Assembly: GCF_900110955.1 (NCBI RefSeq)
Contig: NZ_FOFR01000032.1
Coordinates: forward strand, 21,155 to 85,154
DNA from: Lentzea xinjiangensis
GTDB taxonomy: Bacteria; Actinomycetota; Actinomycetes; Mycobacteriales; Pseudonocardiaceae
Direction of reading: 5' to 3'
Length of the DNA stretch: 64,000 nucleotides
The notes under the pieces were generated by a model. That model had not been told where the DNA came from and did not search any database. It saw only the letters and a list, made by a program, of their open reading frames with translations. Of the stretch, positions 1 through 8,646 are shown in pieces. Made by a program: the position numbers and the translations under genes. Position 1 is the stretch's first letter; every line of letters starts with the position of its first letter.

Positions 1-485
1 AGCAGCGTCATGCGGCGCATCACCTGCATGCGTTCCAGGCGGCCCGCCTTCGCGGAAAGCCGGCGCAGCACGCGGAAGCGCCGGTTGTACTGGCGCTTCG
101 ACAGCTCGATGCCCGCGGCGGCCCGCGCCGTCCGGTTGAGCCGGTCGGCGAGGAAGTCGGTGTGCTCCGGGTCCCAGTCGATCTCCGCGCCGGCCAGCGC
201 CGCGAACTCCAGCACGGAGATCGGGTCGTCGGGGTCGACGACGGCACCGTCCACCCCGAACACCACGCGGGCCGCCTCGACCTGGCGCGCGGCCCCGACC
301 GGGCGGGCGTAGTCGGCGTTCATCCCGGAGAAGCCGAGCCAGCGGTGCGCGTGCGACGCCACGGCGTCGACCACCGCGCGCTCACGCCGCGTCAGCTCCG
401 GCTGCGCCTCCAGCACCAGGACGGCCACGTCCTCCGGGCGCAGCCGTGCGTCGAGCGAGTCGTACAAGCGGTCCAATGCGTCCAC
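1..485 (-). CDS. Conserved-looking hypothetical protein, 3' end cut by window
   Basis: The minus strand stays open from GTG at 485 to the window edge, giving 161 codons with no stop. The predicted protein begins VDALDRLYDSLDARLRPEDV, and its visible C-terminal part is rich in Arg, Lys and Leu (ending near LRRLSAKAGRLERMQVMRRM), which suggests a helical, possibly coiled-coil basic segment. A second in-frame GTG lies at 491 and an in-frame TAG not far upstream, so the start is well bounded. It is divergent from yaaA, with 60 bp between the starts. I do not recognise the family and see no catalytic motif. Confidence 0.6.
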   Translation of the reverse strand, partial: MDALDRLYDSLDARLRPEDVAVLVLEAQPELTRRERAVVDAVASHAHRWLGFSGMNADYARPVGAARQVEAARVVFGVDGAVVDPDDPISVLEFAALAGAEIDWDPEHTDFLADRLNRTARAAAGIELSKRQYNRRFRVLRRLSAKAGRLERMQVMRRMTL

Positions 486-545
486 GCACACCAGAGCACC
501 ACGCCGGTCCAGCGGTTTTCCGGAGTTGCCCTACTCTTGCCAACC

Positions 546-1274
546 GTGCTGGTGCTGCTTCCCCCGTCGGAGACCAAGGCGATCGGCGGCGAGGGCCCGC
601 CGCTCGACCTCGGCGCGCTGTCGTTCCCCGAGCTCACCCCCGTGCGCGACAAGCTGGTGTCCGCGCTGGTCGACCTCGCGAAGGACGTCCCGGCGAGCAT
701 CGAGGCGCTCGGGATCTCCGAACGCCAGGCCGACGAGGTGCACCGCAACGCCGCCCTGCGCACGTCGGCGACGACGCCCGCCCTCCTGCGCTACACCGGC
801 GTCCTCTACGACAACCTGGACTTCCCGTCGCTCAAGAAGGCCGGAAAAGACCGCGCCCGTCGGCGGCTCGCCATCGCGTCGGCGCTGTTCGGAGCGGTGC
901 GCGGCGGCGATCCGGTGCCCGCGTACCGGCTGTCCGGCGGCACCACCCTGCCGTCCCACGGCAGCCTGCGCACGGTGTGGAAGCCGGTCCTGGAGCCGCT
1001 GCTCGCGAACCTCGACGAGTTCGTCGTCGACCTGCGTTCGGGCGCCTACTCGAGCCTCGCGAAGATCCCGCACGCCGTCGTCGTCCGGGTGGTCACGAGC
1101 GAGGGCAGGGTCGTCAGCCACTTCAACAAGGCCCACAAGGGGCTGCTCGCGCGGGCCATCGCCACCGCCGCCACCGAGCCGAGCGACCTGAAAGGCCTGG
1201 TCAGGCTCGCGGAGAAGGCCGGGATTCGGCTCGTGCCGACCGGCGAGAAGACCGCGGACCTGATCACCGGTTAA
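546..1274 (+). CDS. yaaA: YaaA/DUF328 family peroxide stress protein
   Basis: The 242-residue protein starts VLVLLPPSETKAIGG, the typical YaaA N-terminus, and carries the family block VVSHFNKAHKG near residues 180-190. YaaA homologues bind DNA and lower free iron during peroxide stress in E. coli; the actinobacterial role is less well defined. The GTG at 546 is chosen because homology begins exactly there; the reading frame is open further upstream, but that part is antisense to the neighbouring gene. The length matches the family (about 240-260 residues). Confidence 0.85.
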   Translation: MLVLLPPSETKAIGGEGPPLDLGALSFPELTPVRDKLVSALVDLAKDVPASIEALGISERQADEVHRNAALRTSATTPALLRYTGVLYDNLDFPSLKKAGKDRARRRLAIASALFGAVRGGDPVPAYRLSGGTTLPSHGSLRTVWKPVLEPLLANLDEFVVDLRSGAYSSLAKIPHAVVVRVVTSEGRVVSHFNKAHKGLLARAIATAATEPSDLKGLVRLAEKAGIRLVPTGEKTADLITG

Positions 1275-1477
1275 TTCGGTTGCGCGCTTCAGGGGCGGCC
1301 GGGCAAGCTCCACCGCAGCCGAAGCGCGGCGTTGAGGAACGAGGAGGTGCGTTGTGTCAGAGCCTGTCGACGGACGTGGCACCGCGACCCGTCCCTCCGC
1401 CCCTCGCGCCTGATCAGCACCGTTTGATCGCAGAGCGCCTGTGGGGCGGTCACCTCCACTTCCCGGGAGACCCCACC

Positions 1478-2440
1478 GTGCGCGAGCACGACCTTTACGA
1501 GCGTTACGAATCCTCTTTCGACGACGACGCCGATCTGATGCGTCGCAAGGGAAAGCGCGGCAAGAACAGCGATGCGGGGCCCACCCGCCGCGGCCGCATG
1601 ACAGAAGAAGAAAAGCTGCGGATCGCCCGCCTGCGCGAGGACCAGCTCAGCACCGCGGACACCCCCGAGGACGGCGACCGCTGGTCCACCTGGGGCGACG
1701 CCGAGCAGGGTCCCGCACCGCACCCGAGCTGGCTCGTCACCGAACTGGCCGCGGTCGACCGCGAGCTGGGGATCGTGAAGACCGGCAAGGAGGCGGACGT
1801 CTTCCTGCTGGAACGCGCGATCGGCGAGAAGGCGTGCCTGCTCGCGGCCAAGCGCTACCGCAGCAACGACCACCGGATGTTCCACCGCGACGCGGGGTAC
1901 CTGGAGGGTCGCCGGCTGAAGAAGTCCCGCGAGACGCGGGCCGTCCAGAACCGCACCGCGTTCGGGCGCAACCTGATCGCGGAGCAGTGGGCGGTCGCGG
2001 AGTTCGCCGCGCTCGCCAGGCTGTGGCGGATCGGCGCACCCGTGCCGTACCCCGTGCAGCGCAGCGGCACCGAGCTGCTGCTGGAGTTCATCGGTGACGA
2101 CGAGGGCAACGCCGCCCCGAGGCTCGCGCAGGTCCGTCCCGGCGAGGACGAGCTGCTCGACCTGTGGCGCCAGCTCGTCGGCACGTTGACGACGCTCGCG
2201 GAGGCGGGCCTCACCCACGGCGACCTGTCCGCGTTCAACCTGATGGTCCACGACGGCAGGCTGGTCATGATCGACCTGCCGCAGGTGGTCGACCTCGTCG
2301 CGAACCCGCGCGGGGCCGAGTTCCTCGACCGGGACGTCCGCAACATCTGCGGGTGGTTCGCCGCGCGCGGCCTCCCGCCGGAGATCGGCGACCCGTCCGC
2401 GCTGGTGGAGACGCTGCTGGACGTGGCGGGCACGTCCTGA
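1478..2440 (+). CDS. RIO1-like serine/threonine protein kinase
   Basis: A 320-residue protein with a charged N-terminal tail (MRRKGKRGKN region) followed by a RIO-type kinase core. The nucleotide-binding segment is VKTGKEADVFLLE, with the lysine at LLAAKRY. The catalytic loop is HGDLSAFNLMVHDG and the metal-binding motif is MIDLPQVVD, both hallmarks of RIO kinases. In archaea and eukaryotes these act in ribosome maturation; the bacterial targets are unknown. Start GTG at 1478 is preceded by GGGAGA with 7 nt spacing. It has no operon partner: a strong hairpin follows the stop. Confidence 0.85.
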   Translation: MREHDLYERYESSFDDDADLMRRKGKRGKNSDAGPTRRGRMTEEEKLRIARLREDQLSTADTPEDGDRWSTWGDAEQGPAPHPSWLVTELAAVDRELGIVKTGKEADVFLLERAIGEKACLLAAKRYRSNDHRMFHRDAGYLEGRRLKKSRETRAVQNRTAFGRNLIAEQWAVAEFAALARLWRIGAPVPYPVQRSGTELLLEFIGDDEGNAAPRLAQVRPGEDELLDLWRQLVGTLTTLAEAGLTHGDLSAFNLMVHDGRLVMIDLPQVVDLVANPRGAEFLDRDVRNICGWFAARGLPPEIGDPSALVETLLDVAGTS

Positions 2441-2450
2441 GGCGCGGACG

Positions 2451-2482
2451 CGCGCGGCCGTGTCCAACGACACGGCCGCGCG
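2451..2482 (+). terminator. Terminator hairpin after the RIO kinase gene
   Basis: A perfect 14-bp stem (CGCGCGGCCGTGTC pairing with GACACGGCCGCGCG) with a four-base CAAC loop lies 10 nt beyond the kinase stop codon. There is no T-tract, as is common for actinobacterial terminators. It isolates the kinase from the helicase downstream. Confidence 0.7.
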
Positions 2483-2662
2483 CGCACCGGATTGGCATAG
2501 ATCAGCTAGACTGTTAATGCACCGATGAAGGCTTGACCGCCGTTGACCGGTGCGTCCACCCACTCATTCAGGCGTGACCACCACGCCGGGCTCGTCCTTG
2601 TGAACTGGCACCGCGGTAAGCGCGGGGCAGCCTTGAGACGTGCCATGTCTCGGAGGTTTGTT

Positions 2663-4192
2663 TTGCCGACTATGTCCGAAGGTCGTTCCGAGCGCTCTTT
2701 CAGCCGCAGGCCGCGGCGCCGCTCGGGCCGCCAGGGCAACTCCTCGCGTCCGCAGCAGCGGGTCGAGGAACCGATCGTCGCCGAGCACTTCGAGAGCACG
2801 CTGCCGGAAGGCCCGCTGCCCTCGTTCGCCGAACTCGGCTTGGCCGACGCGCTGATCAAGTCGCTCGTCGCCAACGAAATCACCGAGCCGTTCCCCATCC
2901 AGGCGGCCACCCTGCCCGACGCGATGTCGGGCCGGGACATCCTCGGCCGGGGCCAGACGGGCTCCGGCAAGACGCTGGCGTTCGGCCTCGCGATGCTGAC
3001 CCGCCTCGCGGGCGGCCGCTCGGTGCCGCACAAGCCGCGCGGACTGATCCTCGTGCCCACCCGCGAGCTCGCGATGCAGGTGGAGACGGCTCTCACGCCG
3101 CACGCCCGCGCGCTGGGCCTGTGGTGCCGCGTGGTCGTCGGCGGCACGTCGTTCCCCCGCCAGATCGACCACCTGCGGCGCGGCGTCGACCTGCTGATCG
3201 CCACGCCGGGTCGTCTGTCCGACCACGTCCGCCAGGGGACCTGCGACCTCTCCGAGGTCGAGATCACCGCGCTGGACGAGGCCGACCAGATGGCGGACAT
3301 GGGCTTCATGCCCCAGGTCCGCGCGATCCTCGACCTGACCCCGCAGGACGGCCAGCGCCTGCTGTTCTCCGCGACGCTCGACGGCGACGTGGACAAGCTG
3401 GTCCGCCAGTACCTGCACAACCCGGTGACGCACTCGGTGGCCCCGGCCACGGCGAGCGTCACGACGATGGAGCACCACCTGCTGTTCGTGTCCGCTGAGG
3501 ACAAGCAGAACGTGGTGACCGAGGTGGCCGCGCGCGAGGGCCGCACGATCATGTTCGTGCGCACCAAGCACCACGTCGACCGCCTGGCCAAGAAGCTGCG
3601 CTCGGTCGGCGTCAACGCCGGCGCGTTGCACGGCGGCAAGGCGCAGAGCGCGCGCACGCGTGTGCTCGGCGAGTTCCGCGAGGGCACCATGCCGGTCCTG
3701 ATCGCCACGGACGTCGCCGCGCGCGGCATCCACGTCGACGACGTCTCACTGGTCGTCCACGTCGATCCGCCGGCGGACCCGAAGGACTACCTGCACCGAG
3801 CGGGCCGCACGGCTCGCGCGGGCCAGTCCGGCACGGTCGTCACGCTGGTCACGCACGACCAGCGCCGCGCCGTCCAGGGCATGGCCGCCCGCGCCGGCAT
3901 CCACCCGGAGAGCACGAAGGTGCGCCCCGGTGACGACGACCTGATCCGCATCACCGGAGCCCGCACCCCGAGCGGCGAGCCGATCGTGGAACGCGAGAAG
4001 CCCGCCCGCCGCAGTGGCGGCACCGGCCGTCGCTTCGGCGCACCGGCCACCGCCGGCCGCGGCGGCTCCGGCCGTCGCTCCGAGGGCGGCGAGTTCCGCG
4101 GTGGTCCGCGTCGTGCGGAGCGTTCCGAGGGTGGTCGCACCTTCGGCCGCACCGAACGCACCGGGCGTCCGCGCCGGGCACCGCAGCACTGA
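2663..4192 (+). CDS. DEAD-box ATP-dependent RNA helicase
   Basis: The two RecA-like domains show motif I GQTGSGKT, Ib-type TPGR, motif II DEAD (in ALDEADQMADMGF), motif III SAT, and motif VI HRAGRTARAG. A Q-motif region (ITEPFPIQAATLP) precedes them. The C-terminal ~70 residues are Arg/Gly-rich, like the RNA-binding tails of cold-shock helicases. I chose TTG at 2663 because GGAGG at 2652-2656 sits six bases upstream. ATG at 2672 (too far from the SD) and ATG at 2645 (before it) are alternatives. Probable role: RNA unwinding in ribosome assembly or mRNA decay. Confidence 0.9.
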   Translation: MPTMSEGRSERSFSRRPRRRSGRQGNSSRPQQRVEEPIVAEHFESTLPEGPLPSFAELGLADALIKSLVANEITEPFPIQAATLPDAMSGRDILGRGQTGSGKTLAFGLAMLTRLAGGRSVPHKPRGLILVPTRELAMQVETALTPHARALGLWCRVVVGGTSFPRQIDHLRRGVDLLIATPGRLSDHVRQGTCDLSEVEITALDEADQMADMGFMPQVRAILDLTPQDGQRLLFSATLDGDVDKLVRQYLHNPVTHSVAPATASVTTMEHHLLFVSAEDKQNVVTEVAAREGRTIMFVRTKHHVDRLAKKLRSVGVNAGALHGGKAQSARTRVLGEFREGTMPVLIATDVAARGIHVDDVSLVVHVDPPADPKDYLHRAGRTARAGQSGTVVTLVTHDQRRAVQGMAARAGIHPESTKVRPGDDDLIRITGARTPSGEPIVEREKPARRSGGTGRRFGAPATAGRGGSGRRSEGGEFRGGPRRAERSEGGRTFGRTERTGRPRRAPQH

Positions 4193-4205
4193 TCCGTACA
4201 CCGTG

Positions 4206-4238
4206 AAGGCCGCCTCCCCGCTGCGGGGAGGCGGCCTT
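4206..4238 (+). terminator. Strong terminator after the DEAD-box helicase
   Basis: A 15-bp perfect stem (AAGGCCGCCTCCCCG pairing with CGGGGAGGCGGCCTT) with a three-base CTG loop, ending in TTTG, lies 13 nt after the helicase stop. It may also serve the convergent cobA gene. The rest of the gap up to 4423 shows nothing recognisable. Confidence 0.85.
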
Positions 4239-4423
4239 TGCCGTGTGTGGGGCCGGTGGCCCGTGCATCGTGTGGCGGGTGTTGTTCACGGACGTGGCGC
4301 CCGCCCGAAGCGGCCCGGCCGACGTGGCAGCCGCTACCCAGACGCAGGCAGCCCGCACATCACCCGGCAGGCGCCGCCCACGGACGTGGTACCGGCCGAA
4401 CTGCCCCTCAAGCGACTACGCGC

Positions 4424-5629
4424 TCACTCCGCGGGCGCGATGCCGGCCACCGGCCCGACCACGATGATCGCCGGCGGGCGGATCTGCTGCGCCTCCATGT
4501 CGGCGGCCAGCGAGTCCAAAGTGGACCTCAGCACGCGCTGGGACGCCGTGCTGCCTTCCTGGACCACGGCGACGGGGGTGGAGCCGGGACGGCCCTGCAT
4601 CAACGCCGTGGCGAACGCACCGGCGCGTTCGACTGCCATCATCAGCACGACGGTGCCTTGCAGGCGTGCGATTGCGGGCCAGTCGACGAGAGAGCGCGGG
4701 TCGTCCGGGGCGACGTGGCCGGAGACGACTACCACCTCGTGCGCCACGCCTCGGTGCGTCACCGGCACACCGGCCAGGGCCGGCACACCGAACGCCGACG
4801 TCACGCCTGGCACGACGGTCACCGGGATGCCTGCCTCCGCACACGCCAGCAGCTCCTCGAAGCCGCGCCCGAAGACGTACGGGTCGCCGCCCTTCAGGCG
4901 GACGACGAACTTCCCCTCCTTGGCGCGGTCGACCAGCGTCTGGTTGATGAACTCCTGTGTGGCCGCACGGCCGTACGGGATCTTCGCCGCGTCCACGACC
5001 TCGACGTGCGCGGGCAGTTCTTCCAGCAGTTCGCGCGGTGCCAGGCGGTCGGCCACGACCACGTCGGCGTGGGCCAGCAAGCGCTTGCCCTGCACGGTGA
5101 TCAGCTCGGGGTCGCCGGGACCGCCGCCGACCAGCGCGACACCGACCGGCGGCGTGGCCTGGTCGGCGATGCGGCCGTCGCGCAGCGCCGCCACGAGGCC
5201 GTCGCGCACCGAGGCCGAACGGCGGTGCTCACCGCCCGCCAGCACGCCGAGCAGCATCCCGTCGTGCGTGCCGGTGGCCGGTGTCACGGCCGTGCCCTCG
5301 ACCGCGATGTCCGCGCGCACGCAGAACACACGCTGAGACAGCGCCTCTTCGCCGATCTGTGCGTTGACCTCGATGTCCGACGTGCAGGCCAGCACGTACC
5401 ACGCGCCCTCGACGTCACCGGCCTCGTAACGGCGCCGGTGCCACGTCAGCTCTCCCGCGTCGACCATGCCCTGCACGGCGGGGGTCACGGACGGCGACAC
5501 GAGATCGACGACGGCGCCGGACGCGATCAGGCGGGGCAGGCGGCGCTGCGCGACCGTGCCTCCGCCGACCACGAGGACGCGCCGGCCCCGCAGGTCGAGG
5601 CCGGCCAGGTAGTGCTGTTCAAAGGGCAT
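4424..5629 (-). CDS. cobA: Siroheme synthase / uroporphyrinogen-III C-methyltransferase (CysG-type fusion)
   Basis: Residues ~1-150 form a precorrin-2 dehydrogenase-like Rossmann domain (GRRVLVVGGGTVAQRR). Residues ~160-400 form a SAM-dependent uroporphyrinogen-III methyltransferase with the glycine-rich GVALVGGGPGDPELIT, the VVRLKGGDPYVFGRG motif and VPGVTSAFGVPALAGVPVTHR. The enzyme makes precorrin-2, the branch point to siroheme and cobalamin. At 401 residues it is close to the actinobacterial CysG-like family, shorter than E. coli CysG. ATG at 5629 gives the standard MPFEQHYLAGLDL start; in-frame ATG codons at 5641 and 5647 are possible. It follows the PIG-L gene by 51 nt on the same strand. 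Confidence 0.9.
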   Translation of the reverse strand: MPFEQHYLAGLDLRGRRVLVVGGGTVAQRRLPRLIASGAVVDLVSPSVTPAVQGMVDAGELTWHRRRYEAGDVEGAWYVLACTSDIEVNAQIGEEALSQRVFCVRADIAVEGTAVTPATGTHDGMLLGVLAGGEHRRSASVRDGLVAALRDGRIADQATPPVGVALVGGGPGDPELITVQGKRLLAHADVVVADRLAPRELLEELPAHVEVVDAAKIPYGRAATQEFINQTLVDRAKEGKFVVRLKGGDPYVFGRGFEELLACAEAGIPVTVVPGVTSAFGVPALAGVPVTHRGVAHEVVVVSGHVAPDDPRSLVDWPAIARLQGTVVLMMAVERAGAFATALMQGRPGSTPVAVVQEGSTASQRVLRSTLDSLAADMEAQQIRPPAIIVVGPVAGIAPAE

Positions 5630-5680
5630 GCGTAGAAGCATCCACACCGGATCCGCCGTGTCCAGCCGAAGGGAACATGG

Positions 5681-6394
5681 TCACAGCGCCAGGAGCTCGA
5701 AGGAGGTCGCCAGCACCCCGCCGAACCGCGTTCCGACCGCCTCCGCCATCGAACGGAGGAACGGCTCCGGTTCGGCCATGTCGCCGCTCAGCGCCTCCAG
5801 ATAGAGCTTGTGCGCGCGCAGCGAGGCCACCGATGCATCGAACGAATCGGTGATGTCCACGGCGTGCGTCGCCAACGGTGAGGACGCCGCCGCCACGTAC
5901 TTGACGCCGTTCCACGGCTCAAGTCCCTGGTCCTGGAAGATCCACCGGTTCCCCGCGTCCCGGACCGCGTCCACGGTCGCCCGCCCGACGGCGATGTGGT
6001 CCGCCATGTTCAGGCCACCGGTGGGCCACGTCTCGCGGTAGTTGCCGGTGATCACGCACTCCGGCCGGTGCCGGCGGATGGCGGCCGCGATGTCGCGCCG
6101 CAGCGGAACGCCGTACTCGATGATGCCGTCCGGGTGGTCGAGGAACTCGACCTCCGTCACTCCCACCGCCGCGCAGGACGCGATCTGCTCCTCCACCCGC
6201 AGCGGCGCCGCGGTCGCGGGGTCCATCGAGTCGATCCCGGCCTCGCCGCGGGACGCGAGCAGGTATGCGACCTTCTTGCCTTGAGCGGTCCACCGCGCGA
6301 TAGCGCCCGCACCGCCGTACTCCATGTCGTCGGGGTGAGCGACGACGACCAGTGCGCTCGACCAGTCCTCGGGCATCGCTTCGAGATCAGCCAT
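5681..6394 (-). CDS. PIG-L (LmbE-like) family zinc deacetylase
   Basis: The 237-residue protein has the PIG-L zinc/catalytic motif VVAHPDDMEYGGAGA near residue 17 and the downstream NMADHIAVGRATVDAV, whose His supplies another zinc ligand. The family removes acetyl groups from N-acetylglucosamine-type sugars (for example MshB and Mca in mycothiol metabolism, or natural-product deacetylases). The substrate here is not inferable. Start ATG at 6394 gives MADLEAMPED; an ATG at residue 7 is also possible. It may be co-transcribed with cobA. Confidence 0.85.
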   Translation of the reverse strand: MADLEAMPEDWSSALVVVAHPDDMEYGGAGAIARWTAQGKKVAYLLASRGEAGIDSMDPATAAPLRVEEQIASCAAVGVTEVEFLDHPDGIIEYGVPLRRDIAAAIRRHRPECVITGNYRETWPTGGLNMADHIAVGRATVDAVRDAGNRWIFQDQGLEPWNGVKYVAAASSPLATHAVDITDSFDASVASLRAHKLYLEALSGDMAEPEPFLRSMAEAVGTRFGGVLATSFELLAL

Positions 6395-6398
6395 GCAG

Positions 6399-6428
6399 GC
6401 AGGGTGCACGCTGAAGCGCGCACCCTGC
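6399..6428 (-). terminator. Hairpin terminator after the secreted protease gene
   Basis: GCAGGGTGC pairs with GCACCCTGC, with an internal CGCT/AGCG extension and a tiny loop. It lies between the protease stop (6446) and the PIG-L start (6394), so on the minus strand it would end the protease transcript. Confidence 0.55.
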
Positions 6429-6445
6429 AACAGAACCGCGACCGC

Positions 6446-7222
6446 TCAGAGCTGAGCGGTGATCTCCGAGTAGTACGTGGCGATCCGGCCGTACACGCCG
6501 GGGTAGCCGGCACTGGCGCAACCGCGGCCCCACGACGTGTCACCGATCAGCTTGCCGCCGTAGACCAGCGGGCCACCGGAGTCGCCCTGGCAGGTGTCGA
6601 CGCCGCCCTGCGGGAAGCCCGCGCACACCATCGCGGTGCTGCTGTACTGCGAGTACGCGGTCCGGCAGGTCGCGTCCGAGGTCAGCGGCACGTTGGCCTT
6701 GAGCAGGTACCGCGAGGCGGAACCACCGGAGGACGTGGTGCCCCAGCCGAGGATCAGCGCGGAGTTGCCCGCCGCGTACAGGGCCGTGTCGGACGGGGTG
6801 GCGAGCGGCAGGGTGGCGGAGCTGATGTTGCGGTCCAGCGTCAGCACGGCCACGTCGTAGCCGGAGGTCGCGGTGCGGTAGCTCGGGTGCACCCAGATGC
6901 GGGTCACGCTCGCGACGGTGCCCGCGGTGCTCTGCTTGTCGTCACGCCCGTGCACCACGCGGGTGCTGGAGGCGGAACGGCCGGACACGCAGTGGGCGGC
7001 GGTGACGACCTTGTTGGCCTTCACCAGCGTTCCACCGCAGAACTGCGAGCCGGACGTCGACGCCAGGTAGACGACCCACGGGTACGTCGACGTGCTGGCG
7101 CGCGTGCCACCGACGATCATCGGTGAGACGTCGTCGGCGTTGGCGGCCGGGGCGACGAAGAAGATGCTCGCGAGAGCGGACACCACAACGGACACGATCA
7201 GGCGATGCAGGGTTTTCGCCAT
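6446..7222 (-). CDS. Secreted trypsin-like serine protease (S1 family)
   Basis: A Sec signal peptide (MAKTLHRLIVSVVVSALAS to about ANA, residue 28) is followed by a short propeptide and the activation site IVGGTRAS. Catalytic triad: His in VVTAAHCV, Asp in YDVAVLTLD, Ser in CQGDSGGPL. The specificity-pocket Asp six residues before Ser (GVDTCQGDSGG) predicts Arg/Lys preference, as in Streptomyces griseus trypsin. Start ATG at 7222 has an AAGGA-type SD upstream. It is one of three S1 proteases in this window. Confidence 0.92.
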   Translation of the reverse strand: MAKTLHRLIVSVVVSALASIFFVAPAANADDVSPMIVGGTRASTSTYPWVVYLASTSGSQFCGGTLVKANKVVTAAHCVSGRSASSTRVVHGRDDKQSTAGTVASVTRIWVHPSYRTATSGYDVAVLTLDRNISSATLPLATPSDTALYAAGNSALILGWGTTSSGGSASRYLLKANVPLTSDATCRTAYSQYSSTAMVCAGFPQGGVDTCQGDSGGPLVYGGKLIGDTSWGRGCASAGYPGVYGRIATYYSEITAQL

Positions 7223-7374
7223 GTTGCAGTCCTTCCCGATGGTGCTGTGTGCAGGGAGTCGAGCAGCAGCCCACACAGCGTCACGGGCGGAGAATCAACG
7301 GCACAACCGCCACTAGTCGGGCAACTCCGGCTTCACAGTTGACTCACACGCGAAGAACGCCAGCGATTCCCGAC

Positions 7375-8646
7375 TCAGCGATTCTCCACTCCGGGCACCA
7401 CGACCACGTCGGCGTCGACCGGACCGTCCAGCGTCGGCCCTGCTCCGAAAGCGACGAACGCGACCGCCGCGCCGCGTGCCGCCAGCTCGCACGCGCCCTC
7501 GTGGCGGATCTCGGTGCCCGACCGCAGCAACGGCCCGACGGCGTCGATCGCCTCGGGTGCGCCGACCACGAACGCCGCTCGCCTGATCTCCGCTTCCGCG
7601 CGCGGCGTGCGCTCCTCCGCCCCGCCAGGGCCGAGCCCGACCAGCGCGAGCCGTCCCCGCGGCAGCACCCGCGCGGCGGCCACGGTCACGTTGTCCCGCT
7701 TGAACTTCTCGGCCGCCAGCTCGACCTGGCCGCCGTGCCCGATGCTCCGCGCGCCCCGCAACGCCGCCGCCTCCGCGACGCTCGCGGTGCCCATCGAGTT
7801 GCGCACCACCGAGCTCGGGTTCGGCACGCCGATCTCCGCGAGCTCCTCGGTCGGGTACGTCAGCAGCTCGGCGGTGTCGCCGTGCCAGAAACCCCAGTCC
7901 TCCACGGCGTCGACGATGCCGGGCTCGTCGGCCTTGGCGTCCGCGGTCGCGAACGCCTTGATGGCGCGCAGGTCCAGGCCGCCCTGGGAGTCCAGTTCGG
8001 ACAGTGCGGCACCGACGCTCGTGGCCGAGGCACCCCGCGTGGAGCCCACGCCGACGACGAGGGTGCGCGGCACGATCCGCAGCACGTTGCCCTTCGTCGC
8101 GGCGGCGCGGTCGTCGACGACGATCACCCACGTCGCGTCCTCGCCCTCCGCCACGACGTTCGGCGGCAGTGCGGGCAGCGGGAAGCTCAACGGGTTGCGC
8201 AGCACCACCTTCTCGCCCGCGTCGATGGCCGCGACGCAGGCCTCGACGTCGCCGTCCGCGGTGGCGTCGAGCTGCTCCACCAGCTCGTCGAGCACCGAGT
8301 CGATCGACGGGCCGCTGGTCACCACGGCCGTGCGGTTCAGCAGGTCCGCGACCTGGCGGGCGAGCGCGTCCGCGGCACCGGCCAGCGCCACCGCGAAGTG
8401 CTCGTCCACGCACACCACGGCGGGGTCGGTCCGCCTGTCCCGCAACAGGGGCGCGATCAGCCGGACCGCGGAGCCCGCGTCCAGGAACAGCACCACCGCG
8501 CCGAGCCGCGGCCACAGCTGGTGCAGGGCCGGTTTGACCAAGCCGTCCGGCACGACCGCGTCCGCACCCAGCAGGCCCGCGAGGTCGGCCGCGTCACCGC
8601 GCCGACCGGGGCCGGCGAAGACTCCGATCACTTCTTGGTTCCCCAC
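7375..8646 (-). CDS. cbiG: CbiG-type cobalt-precorrin-5A hydrolase with truncated CobJ-like tail
   Basis: Residues ~45-330 match CbiG: an N-terminal part (VLFLDAGSAVRLIAPLLRD, VTSGPS) and a CbiG_C part (LVVGVGSTRGASATSV ... NSMGTASVAEAAAL). The final ~95 residues start like a precorrin C-methyltransferase (RLALVGLGPGGAEERTPRA) but stop at VVVPGVENR, before most of the methyltransferase fold. Actinobacterial CbiG-CobJ fusions are normally over 500 residues; this one is 423. It ends the riboswitch operon and overlaps cobL by 19 nt. The CbiG call is good; C17-methyltransferase activity from this tail is doubtful. Confidence 0.82.
   Translation of the reverse strand: MGNQEVIGVFAGPGRRGDAADLAGLLGADAVVPDGLVKPALHQLWPRLGAVVLFLDAGSAVRLIAPLLRDRRTDPAVVCVDEHFAVALAGAADALARQVADLLNRTAVVTSGPSIDSVLDELVEQLDATADGDVEACVAAIDAGEKVVLRNPLSFPLPALPPNVVAEGEDATWVIVVDDRAAATKGNVLRIVPRTLVVGVGSTRGASATSVGAALSELDSQGGLDLRAIKAFATADAKADEPGIVDAVEDWGFWHGDTAELLTYPTEELAEIGVPNPSSVVRNSMGTASVAEAAALRGARSIGHGGQVELAAEKFKRDNVTVAAARVLPRGRLALVGLGPGGAEERTPRAEAEIRRAAFVVGAPEAIDAVGPLLRSGTEIRHEGACELAARGAAVAFVAFGAGPTLDGPVDADVVVVPGVENR

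Noticed and set aside
1289..2563. Long minus-strand ORF opposite the RIO kinase and similar long antisense frames (for example 25208-27076, 43262-45484, 32170-34254)
   Set aside because: These are high-GC shadow frames: Arg/His/Gln-rich translations with no family motif, lying opposite genes with clear catalytic signatures.
4666..4947. Short plus-strand ORF inside the cobA region
   Set aside because: Arg/Pro-rich antisense translation without motifs, fully inside a well-supported gene.
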